From a virus: DNA of 32,744 bases. The stretch is taken from IMG/VR virus record IMGVR_UViG_3300045413_000162, positions 1-32,744 of that record. One strand, given 5' to 3'. A model generated the notes under the pieces. That model saw only the letters and a list, made by a program, of their open reading frames with translations, was not told where the DNA came from and made no database searches. Shown here piece after piece: positions 1 to 5,219 of the stretch. How positions within the stretch are numbered: position 1 is the stretch's first letter; each line of letters opens with the position of its first letter. The translations under genes were made by a program, and so were the position numbers.

Positions 1-167
1 AAAGGAACCAAACCTTCATCGAGAGAAACGATCTTTACATAATTTTTTGCAAAATAAACTGGATCATCATTGCACTTAATAAATTCCTCAATCTGACTAC
101 CAGTGAACTCAATTGGAGTGTTAGCCTTTTTGAGGTTTGGATTACCAAGATATACACCTTCAACCAT
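1..167 (-). CDS. gp17: Terminase large subunit, N-terminal 55 codons (cut by window edge)
   Basis: This is the start of the large terminase, the ATPase/nuclease motor that packages DNA into the prohead. Only 55 codons are visible and the frame stays open to the window edge. Translation begins MVEGVYLGNPNLKK and continues through EEFIKCNDDPVYFAKNYVKI to SLDEGLVP. The run DPVYFAKNY-K-IV..D.GLVPF is the N-terminal signature of T4 gp17-type terminases as I remember it. The ATG at 167 has an AGGAG seven bases upstream (175-179), which supports this start. The gene follows a 53-residue ORF ending at 178. The Walker and nuclease motifs lie outside the window. The assignment rests on the N-terminal segment plus the T4-like context. 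Confidence 0.93.
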   Translation of the reverse strand, partial: MVEGVYLGNPNLKKANTPIEFTGSQIEEFIKCNDDPVYFAKNYVKIVSLDEGLVP

Positions 168-174
168 TTAACTA

Positions 175-179
175 CTCCT
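175..179 (-). promoter_or_regulatory. Shine-Dalgarno of the large terminase gene
   Basis: The minus strand reads AGGAG here, seven bases before the ATG at 167. It is one of the clearest ribosome sites in the window and overlaps the TAG stop (178-180) of the upstream small gene. Confidence 0.75.
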
Positions 180-339
180 ATATTTTCACAGAATCATCTT
201 TATTTTTATTTGTCTTGTTTGTTTTACTTTTTATTTTAAAATCCGTATCACCAAGAAATGATCCAACAGCAAGAATGAGAACCTTAGAATGTGCATCTCT
301 GCTTGTGTTTTCTAATTCTACTTGACCCTCTGGAAGCAT
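178..339 (-). CDS. Small hypothetical protein, 53 residues
   Basis: This is a short ORF between the nuclease gene and the large terminase gene. Translation begins MLPEGQVELENTSRDAHSKV, continues with a short hydrophobic stretch (LILAVGSFLGD) and ends in a Lys/Asn/Thr-rich tail (KSKTNKTNKNKDD) before TAG. It fills the gap almost exactly and ends ten bases before the terminase ATG. A GGTGG lies about ten bases upstream of the start, and an AATAAATA late-promoter motif falls between the two. Its even fit between neighbours makes it a probable gene. I do not recognise a family with certainty and assign no function. Confidence 0.65.
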   Translation of the reverse strand: MLPEGQVELENTSRDAHSKVLILAVGSFLGDTDFKIKSKTNKTNKNKDDSVKI

Positions 340-342
340 CAC

Positions 343-350
343 TATTTATT
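343..350 (-). promoter_or_regulatory. Late-promoter motif AATAAATA
   Basis: The minus strand reads AATAAATA, a NATAAATA-type T4 late motif. It contains the TAA stop (346-348) of the nuclease gene. Its expected start site lies inside or just before the 53-residue ORF, so its most likely useful target is the large terminase gene at 167. Confidence 0.5.
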
Positions 351-777
351 CCACCAGAGTTCCTCTTTGTCGTCTAATAGTGTTTAACATCTCAAAGTCT
401 TTTACTTTTTTGTCTCCCTTATACGACCAGGCATAACCCGCATCAATCATCTGCTCATTCAGTGATGTTGGTTCATTATTAATAAACAAGTGCCCAATGA
501 TACGACCATACTTCTCTGTGCTGTTTGGAAGTTCGGTCTTGATGAGAATATCTTTCGCAAATTGTAATCTGTTCTTCAACCACTCTTTTGATTCGAGTCC
601 AAGTTTCTTTTCGTATGCGTCCGTAGTGCGCGATTCAGGCGTATCAACACCCGCAAGACGAATTCGCTTAGTAAGGGAAATATCAAAACCCAAATCAATA
701 TCAGCGTCAATAGTGTCCCCATCGACTACCTTATGGATTGAGCGTATACGATATATGTATGGGTCTTTATTATCCAT
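346..777 (-). CDS. Staphylococcal nuclease-like (thermonuclease family) protein
   Basis: This 143-residue protein is close to the size of a mature staphylococcal nuclease domain. The active-site pattern is complete: VVDGDTID (Asp21), IRLAGVDTPE (Arg40, Asp45, Glu48) and EKYGRIIG (Arg92). These match D21, R35, D40, E43 and R87 of the staphylococcal enzyme. That family is calcium-dependent and cleaves DNA and RNA to 3'-phosphate ends. A later AGYAW motif is also typical. There is no signal peptide, so it should act inside the cell. Sitting just upstream of the large terminase gene, it may serve host DNA breakdown or nucleotide recycling, but that role is inference. A late-promoter motif and a terminator lie directly upstream. 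No close Shine-Dalgarno precedes the ATG. Confidence 0.92.
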   Translation of the reverse strand: MDNKDPYIYRIRSIHKVVDGDTIDADIDLGFDISLTKRIRLAGVDTPESRTTDAYEKKLGLESKEWLKNRLQFAKDILIKTELPNSTEKYGRIIGHLFINNEPTSLNEQMIDAGYAWSYKGDKKVKDFEMLNTIRRQRGTLVE

Positions 778-802
778 CAGAAAGGAAACTTAATACTCCC
801 TG

Positions 803-810
803 TATTTATA
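803..810 (-). promoter_or_regulatory. Late promoter TATAAATA upstream of the nuclease gene
   Basis: This is the exact T4 late consensus TATAAATA on the minus strand, 25 bases upstream of the nuclease ATG. It lies directly after a terminator hairpin. It is the only copy at a gene boundary in this window with T in the first position, and the best-placed one, since it sits in true intergenic DNA. Confidence 0.8.
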
Positions 811-835
811 AAAAAGAGGGTGGTGAAGCCCTCTT
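811..835 (-). terminator. Rho-independent terminator after the 203-residue gene
   Basis: On the minus strand AAGAGGG (835-829) and CCCTCTT (820-814) form a perfect 7-bp stem with an 8-base loop. The stem ends in a T run (T5 at 815-811, counting the last stem bases). It lies 13 bases past the stop of the 203-residue gene, and the next bases are the late promoter TATAAATA. Confidence 0.82.
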
Positions 836-848
836 AATTATATCAATT

Positions 849-1460
849 TTACTTGGGCATTCTAGCACCACTCTTATGGCGCTCTTGTCCACTTTCATCA
901 GTCCAAGTTTCTCTTTCTCTTCTTGGAGAAACATAACCTACACCAGGAACAGCACCAGTTTGCCCCCTATCTCTAGCAGCATTTCTTGCTGCTGCTCTTT
1001 CTGCGGCTCTCTTGCGATTTCTATCATAAGAAGACATCGCTTCAACAATATCTTCTCTCCACTCTTCACTCATATTCACCATAATTGCTTCTGCTGCTTC
1101 TGGTGTTTCAGCATATCCTTCATCAAGAAGGTGTGAAAGGATAATGTCGTATAAATCTACTTGTTCTTTTTTTAGTTTTGATTGTGCTTCCTTTTCTGCT
1201 CTGTAACTATCTGGTTGTCCAGTTTTCTTTGCTTTTGCAGCAGCAGTTTTTCTTTTTGAAAACTCGGCACCTACTTTTGCCATTTTTGGGTCTCTATAAC
1301 CGTGAGGGTCTTCTGGAGTTCCCATTCCCATACCACCTCTTTTAGAAAGTTTGGCGAGATAATCCTTTCTATTAAATCTTGGTTCTTGATAACCTTCATC
1401 AAGTTCCTGATAAACTTCCATATATGCTTCTTGAAGATTGCGAAGTTCTTGTGTGTCCAT
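849..1460 (-). CDS. Charged marine T4-like phage protein, 203 residues, unknown function
   Basis: The protein is highly charged and probably mostly helical. Its N-terminus has a helical segment ending YMEVYQELDEGYQEP. Residues about 35-95 are a Gly/Lys-rich linker. Near residues 100-140 is the segment DLYDIILSHLLDEGYAE, followed by AAEAIMVNMSEEWREDIVE. I recall that segment as recurring in many cyanophage proteins of unknown role. The C-terminal third is Arg/Ala-rich (RNRKRAAERAAARNAARDR). There is no membrane segment and no catalytic motif. An AATAAATA motif lies 20 bases upstream of the ATG and a strong terminator follows the stop, so it may be transcribed alone. Its position in the late block suggests a virion or assembly role, which is inference. 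Confidence 0.85.
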   Translation of the reverse strand: MDTQELRNLQEAYMEVYQELDEGYQEPRFNRKDYLAKLSKRGGMGMGTPEDPHGYRDPKMAKVGAEFSKRKTAAAKAKKTGQPDSYRAEKEAQSKLKKEQVDLYDIILSHLLDEGYAETPEAAEAIMVNMSEEWREDIVEAMSSYDRNRKRAAERAAARNAARDRGQTGAVPGVGYVSPRRERETWTDESGQERHKSGARMPK

Positions 1461-1479
1461 TTTACGAATACTTTTTAGT

Positions 1480-1487
1480 TATTTATT
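1480..1487 (-). promoter_or_regulatory. Late-promoter motif AATAAATA upstream of the 203-residue gene
   Basis: NATAAATA-type motif on the minus strand, 20 bases before the ATG at 1460. It overlaps the TAA stop (1486-1488) of the upstream 70-residue gene. With the terminator at 811-835 it would define a single-gene late transcript. Confidence 0.65.
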
Positions 1488-1698
1488 AGAATGGGAGTTT
1501 AAACTCTTTGGTATTTAGTTTCGGAATCGGTAGTTTCTCAAAAGCCTTATTCACTTGATTCTCCACGACTTTCCCAACGAACTGCTCTGGGTTGTTGAGG
1601 ATTGCTTCTGCTCTCTTATAAGTCACATAAGCACCATAACAAAGTGCTCCACTAATCAGAAGGCTTGTCGTTGATAGAATAATTGCTAGGTTCTTCAT
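1486..1698 (-). CDS. Small membrane-anchored phage protein, 70 residues
   Basis: The protein has one N-terminal hydrophobic segment (AIILSTTSLLISGALCYGAY, about residues 5-24) flanked by Lys. A soluble tail follows with FVGKVVENQVNKAFEKLPIP and ends in a Lys/Phe-rich stretch. This looks like a signal anchor or an uncleaved signal with the tail outside the cytoplasm. Its likeness to small proteins in other marine T4-like phages is from memory. GAGGAA lies seven bases upstream of the ATG and supports the start. The gene begins inside the end of the 50-residue membrane gene upstream (47-base overlap in another frame), so the two are probably translationally coupled. Function unknown. Confidence 0.8.
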   Translation of the reverse strand: MKNLAIILSTTSLLISGALCYGAYVTYKRAEAILNNPEQFVGKVVENQVNKAFEKLPIPKLNTKEFKLPF

Positions 1699-1804
1699 TT
1701 TTCATTTCCTCATTTGCTAATTGTAATATGTAGTAGATGATGTATGCGGTAAATGCAAGTCCGCAAGAAAGCATAATAATCACACTCCAAACAGGTTCAG
1801 TCAT
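1652..1804 (-). CDS. Small membrane protein, 50 residues
   Basis: Translation begins MTEPVWSVIIMLSCGL and continues AFTAYIIYYILQLANEEM, then an acidic polar tail ending KPSD before TAG. Residues about 7-28 form a single membrane helix. The ORF fills the gap between the 91-residue gene (9 bases away) and the 70-residue gene, whose start it overlaps by 47 bases in another frame. The Shine-Dalgarno for the 70-residue gene is encoded in its Asn-Glu-Glu codons. The paired, overlapping layout of two single-helix membrane proteins resembles phage lysis or membrane-associated pairs, but nothing in the sequence proves that role. Confidence 0.68.
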   Translation of the reverse strand: MTEPVWSVIIMLSCGLAFTAYIIYYILQLANEEMKNEEPSNYSINDKPSD

Positions 1805-1812
1805 TTTATTTT

Positions 1813-2088
1813 CTAACCTTGATAAACCACCGAAGTTGCATAAACATCATTTCCACTATCAACTTTTATTGTGTCGTCCCTATCTTTCTTTATCAACAGA
1901 GTTGAGTTTGATGGTATATAAATTGATCCAATAGTTACTCCAGCACCAGTTTGTTGTGTGATAAAATGATCTCCCGCACCAATATGTTGAACTAATACAT
2001 ATTGTGCTCCGACATTATTAGCATCAGAAACCGTGGTTCCAATTCCCGATAATTGGTGTAGATTTCCTATAATTTTAATTGGGTTCAT
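1813..2088 (-). CDS. Small beta-rich hypothetical protein, 91 residues
   Basis: The protein starts MNPIKIIGNLHQLSGIGTTV. It has alternating hydrophobic and polar residues throughout (AQYVLVQHIGAG, GVTIGSIYIPSNSTLLIKKD, TIKVDSGNDVYATSVVY), the pattern of a small beta-sandwich or barrel. There is no signal peptide and no Cys. An AGGT lies near the right spacing before the ATG, and a CATAAATA late motif lies 17 bases upstream. I recall similar small proteins in other marine T4-like phages, so a small virion protein is possible. This is inference only. Confidence 0.8.
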   Translation of the reverse strand: MNPIKIIGNLHQLSGIGTTVSDANNVGAQYVLVQHIGAGDHFITQQTGAGVTIGSIYIPSNSTLLIKKDRDDTIKVDSGNDVYATSVVYQG

Positions 2089-2104
2089 TAGTATTTACCT
2101 AGAT

Positions 2105-2112
2105 TATTTATG
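2105..2112 (-). promoter_or_regulatory. Late-promoter motif CATAAATA upstream of the 91-residue gene
   Basis: NATAAATA-type motif on the minus strand, 17 bases before the ATG at 2088. It begins three bases after the stop of the 51-residue gene upstream. Confidence 0.65.
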
Positions 2113-2114
2113 TT

Positions 2115-2270
2115 TTAGGATTTGTTCCAAAAATCAGACCAATCTCTTTCGTTATCACTTATTTCCCAACCAGGTTCATAGAATGAACATGGTTCTTGGA
2201 AAAGTTCATCAATTTTTGCTTTATTGACTCTTTTTTGAAGATCCTTTAAGTCTTCATTGGTGATACTCAT
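2115..2270 (-). CDS. Small acidic hypothetical protein, 51 residues
   Basis: Translation begins MSITNEDLKDLQKRVNKAKI, continues DELFQEPCSFYEPGWEISDN and ends DWSDFWNKS before TAA. It is acidic, with a Lys-rich helix at the N-terminus and a Trp-rich end (three Trp in the last 17 residues). It overlaps the end of the 56-residue gene upstream by 17 bases and is followed by a late-promoter motif. Support comes from the tight, overlapping packing and lack of any alternative in the gap. No family recognised. Confidence 0.6.
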   Translation of the reverse strand: MSITNEDLKDLQKRVNKAKIDELFQEPCSFYEPGWEISDNERDWSDFWNKS

Positions 2271-2424
2271 TGATGATATCCAGAATTCGATTTAATACTT
2301 CGTTCGCCCCCCTTTTCTTTTCCTCAGAAAAGTTTTTAAAAATATCAGAATTTTCATAAAGTGATTTTTTTAAACCATAAATTTTATGAAGCATATCTAT
2401 TCGGGTCAACATGCCTCTTGGCAT
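2254..2424 (-). CDS. Small helical hypothetical protein, 56 residues
   Basis: Translation begins MPRGMLTRIDMLHKIYGLKK and continues SLYENSDIFKNFSEEKKRGA, then NEVLNRILDIINEYHQ before TGA. It looks like two amphipathic helices joined by a charged loop. I recall short proteins with an MPRGM.TRI.MLH start in cyanophages, which supports a real gene, though no function is known to me. A weak GAG lies upstream of the ATG. It overlaps the next 51-residue gene by 17 bases. Confidence 0.68.
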   Translation of the reverse strand: MPRGMLTRIDMLHKIYGLKKSLYENSDIFKNFSEEKKRGANEVLNRILDIINEYHQ

Positions 2425-2456
2425 AATTTTAATCTCATGGAATAATATCTATCGCA

Positions 2457-2708
2457 TTAATCTCCTGGAAAATCTTTTTCAAGATCTTCATTTCTTTGTT
2501 GCCAAGTGACTCCACCATCTATACCTCTACATGGATTGATACAAGCGTCATCATCTAAATTATTACAAACAAGTCCAGCAAGATCTAATTCATTTCCTCG
2601 TTTACCAGTTCCAGACCAATAATGTTCACCATTTAACCAAGTAGCACCACATTTGAGGCATTCTTTTCTTTCTAATGAAAGATCAGACAGTTCTTTTTCA
2701 ATGTTCAT
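2457..2708 (-). CDS. Cys-rich small protein, 83 residues (possible zinc ribbon)
   Basis: The protein has Cys residues in the order KECLKCGATWLNG, then LVCNN, then ACINPCRG. The CxxC plus three later Cys suggest a zinc-binding ribbon, though the spacing is not a textbook family. The C-terminus, VTWQQRNEDLEKDFPGD, is acidic. A strong GGAGGAA sits seven bases before the ATG, inside the end of the 76-residue membrane gene that it overlaps by 11 bases. Similar proteins (SLERKECPKCGATW) are, from memory, widespread in cyanophages without a known role. Confidence 0.8.
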   Translation of the reverse strand: MNIEKELSDLSLERKECLKCGATWLNGEHYWSGTGKRGNELDLAGLVCNNLDDDACINPCRGIDGGVTWQQRNEDLEKDFPGD

Positions 2709-2928
2709 TTAAATGTTCCTCCATTTCTTTTTTGAATGATGTTCTTGGTAGATTCAATTGCTTTTCGAGCTTTCTCTTTATGAAAAACATTTGAATCTTA
2801 ATCCAAGTGTATCTAATGTTTAAATCCACATATGAAAAAAGGCGTATGCTGCTTTCGTAACCACCATACGCGAAGAGTAACCCAGTTAATAGGAGAGTAA
2901 TGTAAAAACCCGTTAAGGTAGGTTGCAT
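2698..2928 (-). CDS. Small membrane protein, 76 residues
   Basis: The N-terminus is strongly hydrophobic (TGFYITLLLTGLLFAYGGYE, residues 6-25), giving one membrane helix. A second amphipathic stretch follows (RYTWIKIQMFFIKRKLEKQL), then a charged C-terminus. GGAG lies seven bases upstream of the ATG, one of the best ribosome sites here. It is the first gene after a 228-base intergenic region and may head a small operon with the 83-, 56- and 51-residue genes. I recall homologues in marine T4-like phages. Function unknown. Confidence 0.82.
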   Translation of the reverse strand: MQPTLTGFYITLLLTGLLFAYGGYESSIRLFSYVDLNIRYTWIKIQMFFIKRKLEKQLNLPRTSFKKEMEEHLNEH

Positions 2929-2972
2929 AGATTTCTCCGATAAAATCTTACAAGTAGTAAAATCATAATGTA

Positions 2973-2983
2973 TATAGACTATA
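2973..2983. repeat. Short palindrome TATAG-A-CTATA inside the candidate promoter
   Basis: Perfect 5-bp arms around one base, in the spacer between the candidate -35 and -10. It would suit a dimeric regulator binding site, but it is AT-rich and could be chance. Confidence 0.35.
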
Positions 2984-3079
2984 CTATCATGCCAACTATA
3001 ATGTTGTAAAATTTAATACTAATATTCTGACATTTGACAAGATATCAAAATATGATTAGAATATCTTTGTTAGGGATGA

Positions 3080-3097
3080 TAGATAAGGTATAGATAA
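3080..3097. repeat. Direct repeat TAGATAA, 11-base spacing
   Basis: Two exact TAGATAA copies (3080-3086 and 3091-3097) are spaced one helical turn apart in noncoding DNA upstream of the candidate promoter. This could be a protein-binding pair; chance is also plausible. Confidence 0.3.
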
Positions 3098-3156
3098 TAT
3101 TTAACTATTTTGTTTCTCTCCGCCGCAGTGCCGCACGTATGTTAATATCTGCATTT

Positions 3157-5058
3157 TCAACATCTCCAACGACGACGTGCCTTACAGATTGCCTTGTCTG
3201 GATCTTTTGAGCAATCAATGTTATGCATCTTCTGCTGCCCCGCTGAGCGGGCACAGAAGGACTTACGACGCTTTGATCTTCCAGGACCAGGATCTTTCTC
3301 AGTAACTGCTGTTTTGAGTTTTGAACCAGGATTTTCGCGACGATAAACATTAACTGCTTTTTGACTCATTCCATCAGTTTTATCAGACTTGTTTACCTTT
3401 TGCCAATCTTCTTCAAATTCAACTTGTTCTCTATATGATGGTAATCCTGCTGAACCAGTTTGAATCAATGGTTGCCCAGGAGTAAATTCAGATATTACAT
3501 GATTAACAACTTTTGATCCAGGGTATATTTTTTGAAGTTCATCTGTTACTTCTTGACGACTTGGTAGTTTTGCTTGTGGGAAGAACATACGAATTGAATA
3601 ATACTTTCCTCTCCAAGACAACGTAATAGCGACAATGTTTCCTGTTTGAGCTTGCAGTCTTGTTGCTTCCTCAATTTGAGACTTAAATCCCTTAATAGGT
3701 TCTGGTTTAATTAAATCAACAATTTCTGTAAAAGTATTGCCATCAACATCTTCAATAGTTACATCCTCTGCTTTCACACAATTTGGATATCTTTTTCCAA
3801 ACATTGTTTTCATGCCCTTTTTCTTGTACCCAGGCCAGCATTTTTCATTTAAAAGTTCATCTAAAATTTTATCAACTAATTTTTGCTCCTTCATTTCTCC
3901 ACTTGCAACGTAATCTGCTGCTGTATCAATATAATCTGCTGCCTTGGTAATTTTTGATTGAACCCAAGCTTCTAAATTTCCTTCACCTTTTCCGATTGAC
4001 ATTTTTAATTTTTTAACTGCATCTTCAATATTTTTTAGTTCTGATCTTGCCATGGAATATTCATGATCTTTTTTTTCTTCAAGAGTTGGACATACATTAG
4101 ATCCGTGCATTGGGCAAGTAGTTCCTTTCTTTGTATGATTACAAAACTTTTCTTCTGCTACAGATTTTCCAATCCCCACTTCGGTTGGTTTTACTGACTG
4201 CCCAGGAACATTAAATCCTTTTGGAAGTGGTTTACATTCTTTGTTTGTGTTGCACCAATACATACCTTTGCCACATAGTTCTTCACCAAGAATTATTTGT
4301 TCTATAGTTATTTTTTCTTCCGATTTAGTTCCCCAATTGTCAGCACCAACTTTACGGCACTTTACGAGTGCGCCAGATGCATACGCACTTGGCCAAACTC
4401 TATAACGTGATTTTACTTTATGATAGCAAGCATCTTTATTGCCACTGCCTTTACCTTTTTTATCTTTTGCTTCTTGTACGTTTATTTCTTCTTTCATTTT
4501 TTTTCTTGGAGAATCGGTAGAAACATAAGTTGGTTTTGCAGCCCCTGATTTTTCTTGTTGACCGGGATCTGCGATTTTTTTTCTTCTGGATGCCGACAAT
4601 CTTTCTGCTTTTGTCATACTTGCCCTTTTAGAAGAAGAAACGCATTTTGGCGTTCCCTCTCCTGGTTCATCACTTGCACAAGTCCCACCAGTCACTACAT
4701 TCACCCAACCAGACTTTCCATCTTTTGATTTTGATTTTCCAAACCAATCACGAAGACCTTCCTCATTCATTTCTTTTGTTTTTTCTTTCATAGAGTTAAT
4801 GAATTTTCTGTAAACTGCTGCTTCTGATGTTTTTCCAGATGCTCTTGCTCTTTGTTCCATTGCGATAGCTGCTTGAATTTTATGAGCGTGTGAACGACTT
4901 GATTTTTTTATTTTAGTTACTGATTGTTTTGCAGTCTCAACATCCTTAAATCCGAGCCCATGAATAGTGCCTTTTGGATTTTCATCCGTATAAAGATCAG
5001 AGTGTTTTTTTGATCCCGCAGGTTGTCCTGGTTTTCTTGAAATACGAGGATTGTTCAT
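3157..5058 (-). CDS. Cys/Lys-rich mosaic protein of several marine-phage modules, 633 residues
   Basis: Function unknown. At least six modules, all familiar to me from marine phages, are strung together. They are: residues 1-95, a Lys-rich helical module with HKIQAAIAMEQRARASGK (DUF6321/DUF5872-like, label uncertain); about 100-190, GLRDWFGKSKSKDGKSGW plus GGTCASDEPGEGTPKC; about 207-245, ACYHKVKSRYRVWPSAYASG; about 260-395, a Cys-rich CGKGMYWC/CNHTKKGTTCPMHG part leading to HEYSMARSEL and a helical AWVQSKITKAADYIDTA; about 405-430, CWPGYKKKGMKTMFGKRYPN; about 445-540, a domain with VAITLSWRGKYYSIRMFFP; and about 560-633, YRRENPGSK followed by RRKSFCARSAG, ending RRRWRC. Paired Cys/His suggest zinc knuckles, and the strong positive charge suggests nucleic-acid contact or packing inside the head. 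Both are inference. Its ATG overlaps the stop of a 51-residue gene (ATGA). Confidence 0.85.
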   Translation of the reverse strand: MNNPRISRKPGQPAGSKKHSDLYTDENPKGTIHGLGFKDVETAKQSVTKIKKSSRSHAHKIQAAIAMEQRARASGKTSEAAVYRKFINSMKEKTKEMNEEGLRDWFGKSKSKDGKSGWVNVVTGGTCASDEPGEGTPKCVSSSKRASMTKAERLSASRRKKIADPGQQEKSGAAKPTYVSTDSPRKKMKEEINVQEAKDKKGKGSGNKDACYHKVKSRYRVWPSAYASGALVKCRKVGADNWGTKSEEKITIEQIILGEELCGKGMYWCNTNKECKPLPKGFNVPGQSVKPTEVGIGKSVAEEKFCNHTKKGTTCPMHGSNVCPTLEEKKDHEYSMARSELKNIEDAVKKLKMSIGKGEGNLEAWVQSKITKAADYIDTAADYVASGEMKEQKLVDKILDELLNEKCWPGYKKKGMKTMFGKRYPNCVKAEDVTIEDVDGNTFTEIVDLIKPEPIKGFKSQIEEATRLQAQTGNIVAITLSWRGKYYSIRMFFPQAKLPSRQEVTDELQKIYPGSKVVNHVISEFTPGQPLIQTGSAGLPSYREQVEFEEDWQKVNKSDKTDGMSQKAVNVYRRENPGSKLKTAVTEKDPGPGRSKRRKSFCARSAGQQKMHNIDCSKDPDKAICKARRRWRC

Positions 5059-5210
5059 TCAACTGGTTTTGATTTAGTCTTCTCACCTTTTGCTCTTTTT
5101 TTTCTCGCGGCACAATGTGCTTTTTGAGAAAATCCTTTTGGATTTGAGCAATCAATACTTCTTTTATATTTATTGCTCCACTCTTCTTGAAACTCTTTAT
5201 AAGTTTTCAT
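5055..5210 (-). CDS. Small Cys-containing basic protein, 51 residues, coupled to the mosaic protein
   Basis: Translation begins MKTYKEFQEEWSNKYKRSI, continues DCSNPKGFSQKAHCAARKKR and ends KTKSKPVE before TGA. The CSNPKGFSQKAHCAARKKR stretch is a module I recall from many marine phage proteins, usually fused to the same Cys-rich domains found in the 633-residue neighbour. Here it is a separate gene whose TGA overlaps the neighbour's ATG by four bases (ATGA), which points to coupled translation and joint action. Two Cys and a His 12-13 residues apart could bind metal. The short helix before it (KEFQEEWSNKY) may be an interaction segment. Confidence 0.85.
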   Translation of the reverse strand: MKTYKEFQEEWSNKYKRSIDCSNPKGFSQKAHCAARKKRAKGEKTKSKPVE

Positions 5211-5211
5211 T

Positions 5212-5219
5212 TATTTATG
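5212..5219 (-). promoter_or_regulatory. Late-promoter-like motif CATAAATA at the 508-residue gene stop
   Basis: CATAAATA on the minus strand contains the TAA stop (5215-5217) of the 508-residue gene and ends only one base before the ATG of the 51-residue gene. A start site would fall inside that ORF, so if active it would serve the 633-residue gene. A second motif, AATAAATA at 5167-5174 inside the ORF, could do the same. Confidence 0.4.

Larger units (their letters stand above)
2929..3156 (-). promoter_or_regulatory. Intergenic region with a candidate host-type promoter
   Basis: This 228-base AT-rich stretch is the longest noncoding gap in the window. On the minus strand TTGGCA (2995-2990) is 17 bases from TACATT (2972-2967), a fair -35/-10 pair (5/6 and 4/6 matches) placed to serve the 76-residue gene. 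No NATAAATA motif is present, so the gene cluster to the left may use host-type transcription. The gap also holds the palindrome at 2973-2983 and a direct repeat at 3080-3097. No clear terminator is visible after the Cys-rich mosaic gene. Confidence 0.4.

Noticed and set aside
137-325. Plus-strand ORF with Phe/Leu-rich segment
   Set aside because: Antisense of the 53-residue gene and of the terminase start; all credible genes run on the minus strand.
346-777. Nuclease as a homing endonuclease
   Set aside because: The catalytic pattern is that of the staphylococcal nuclease family, without LAGLIDADG, GIY-YIG or HNH motifs.
497-793. Plus-strand ORF of 98 codons
   Set aside because: Lies fully opposite the nuclease gene, whose catalytic residues are intact; no independent support.
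738-1136. Plus-strand ORF of 132 codons
   Set aside because: Antisense of the well supported 203-residue gene and of the terminator/promoter region.
3105-3350. Minus-strand 81-codon ORF overlapping the end of the mosaic gene
   Set aside because: Mostly a shifted reading of the mosaic gene C-terminus, starting at a point with no ribosome site. Only its last 18 codons lie outside, and these are reported as a finding, not as a gene.
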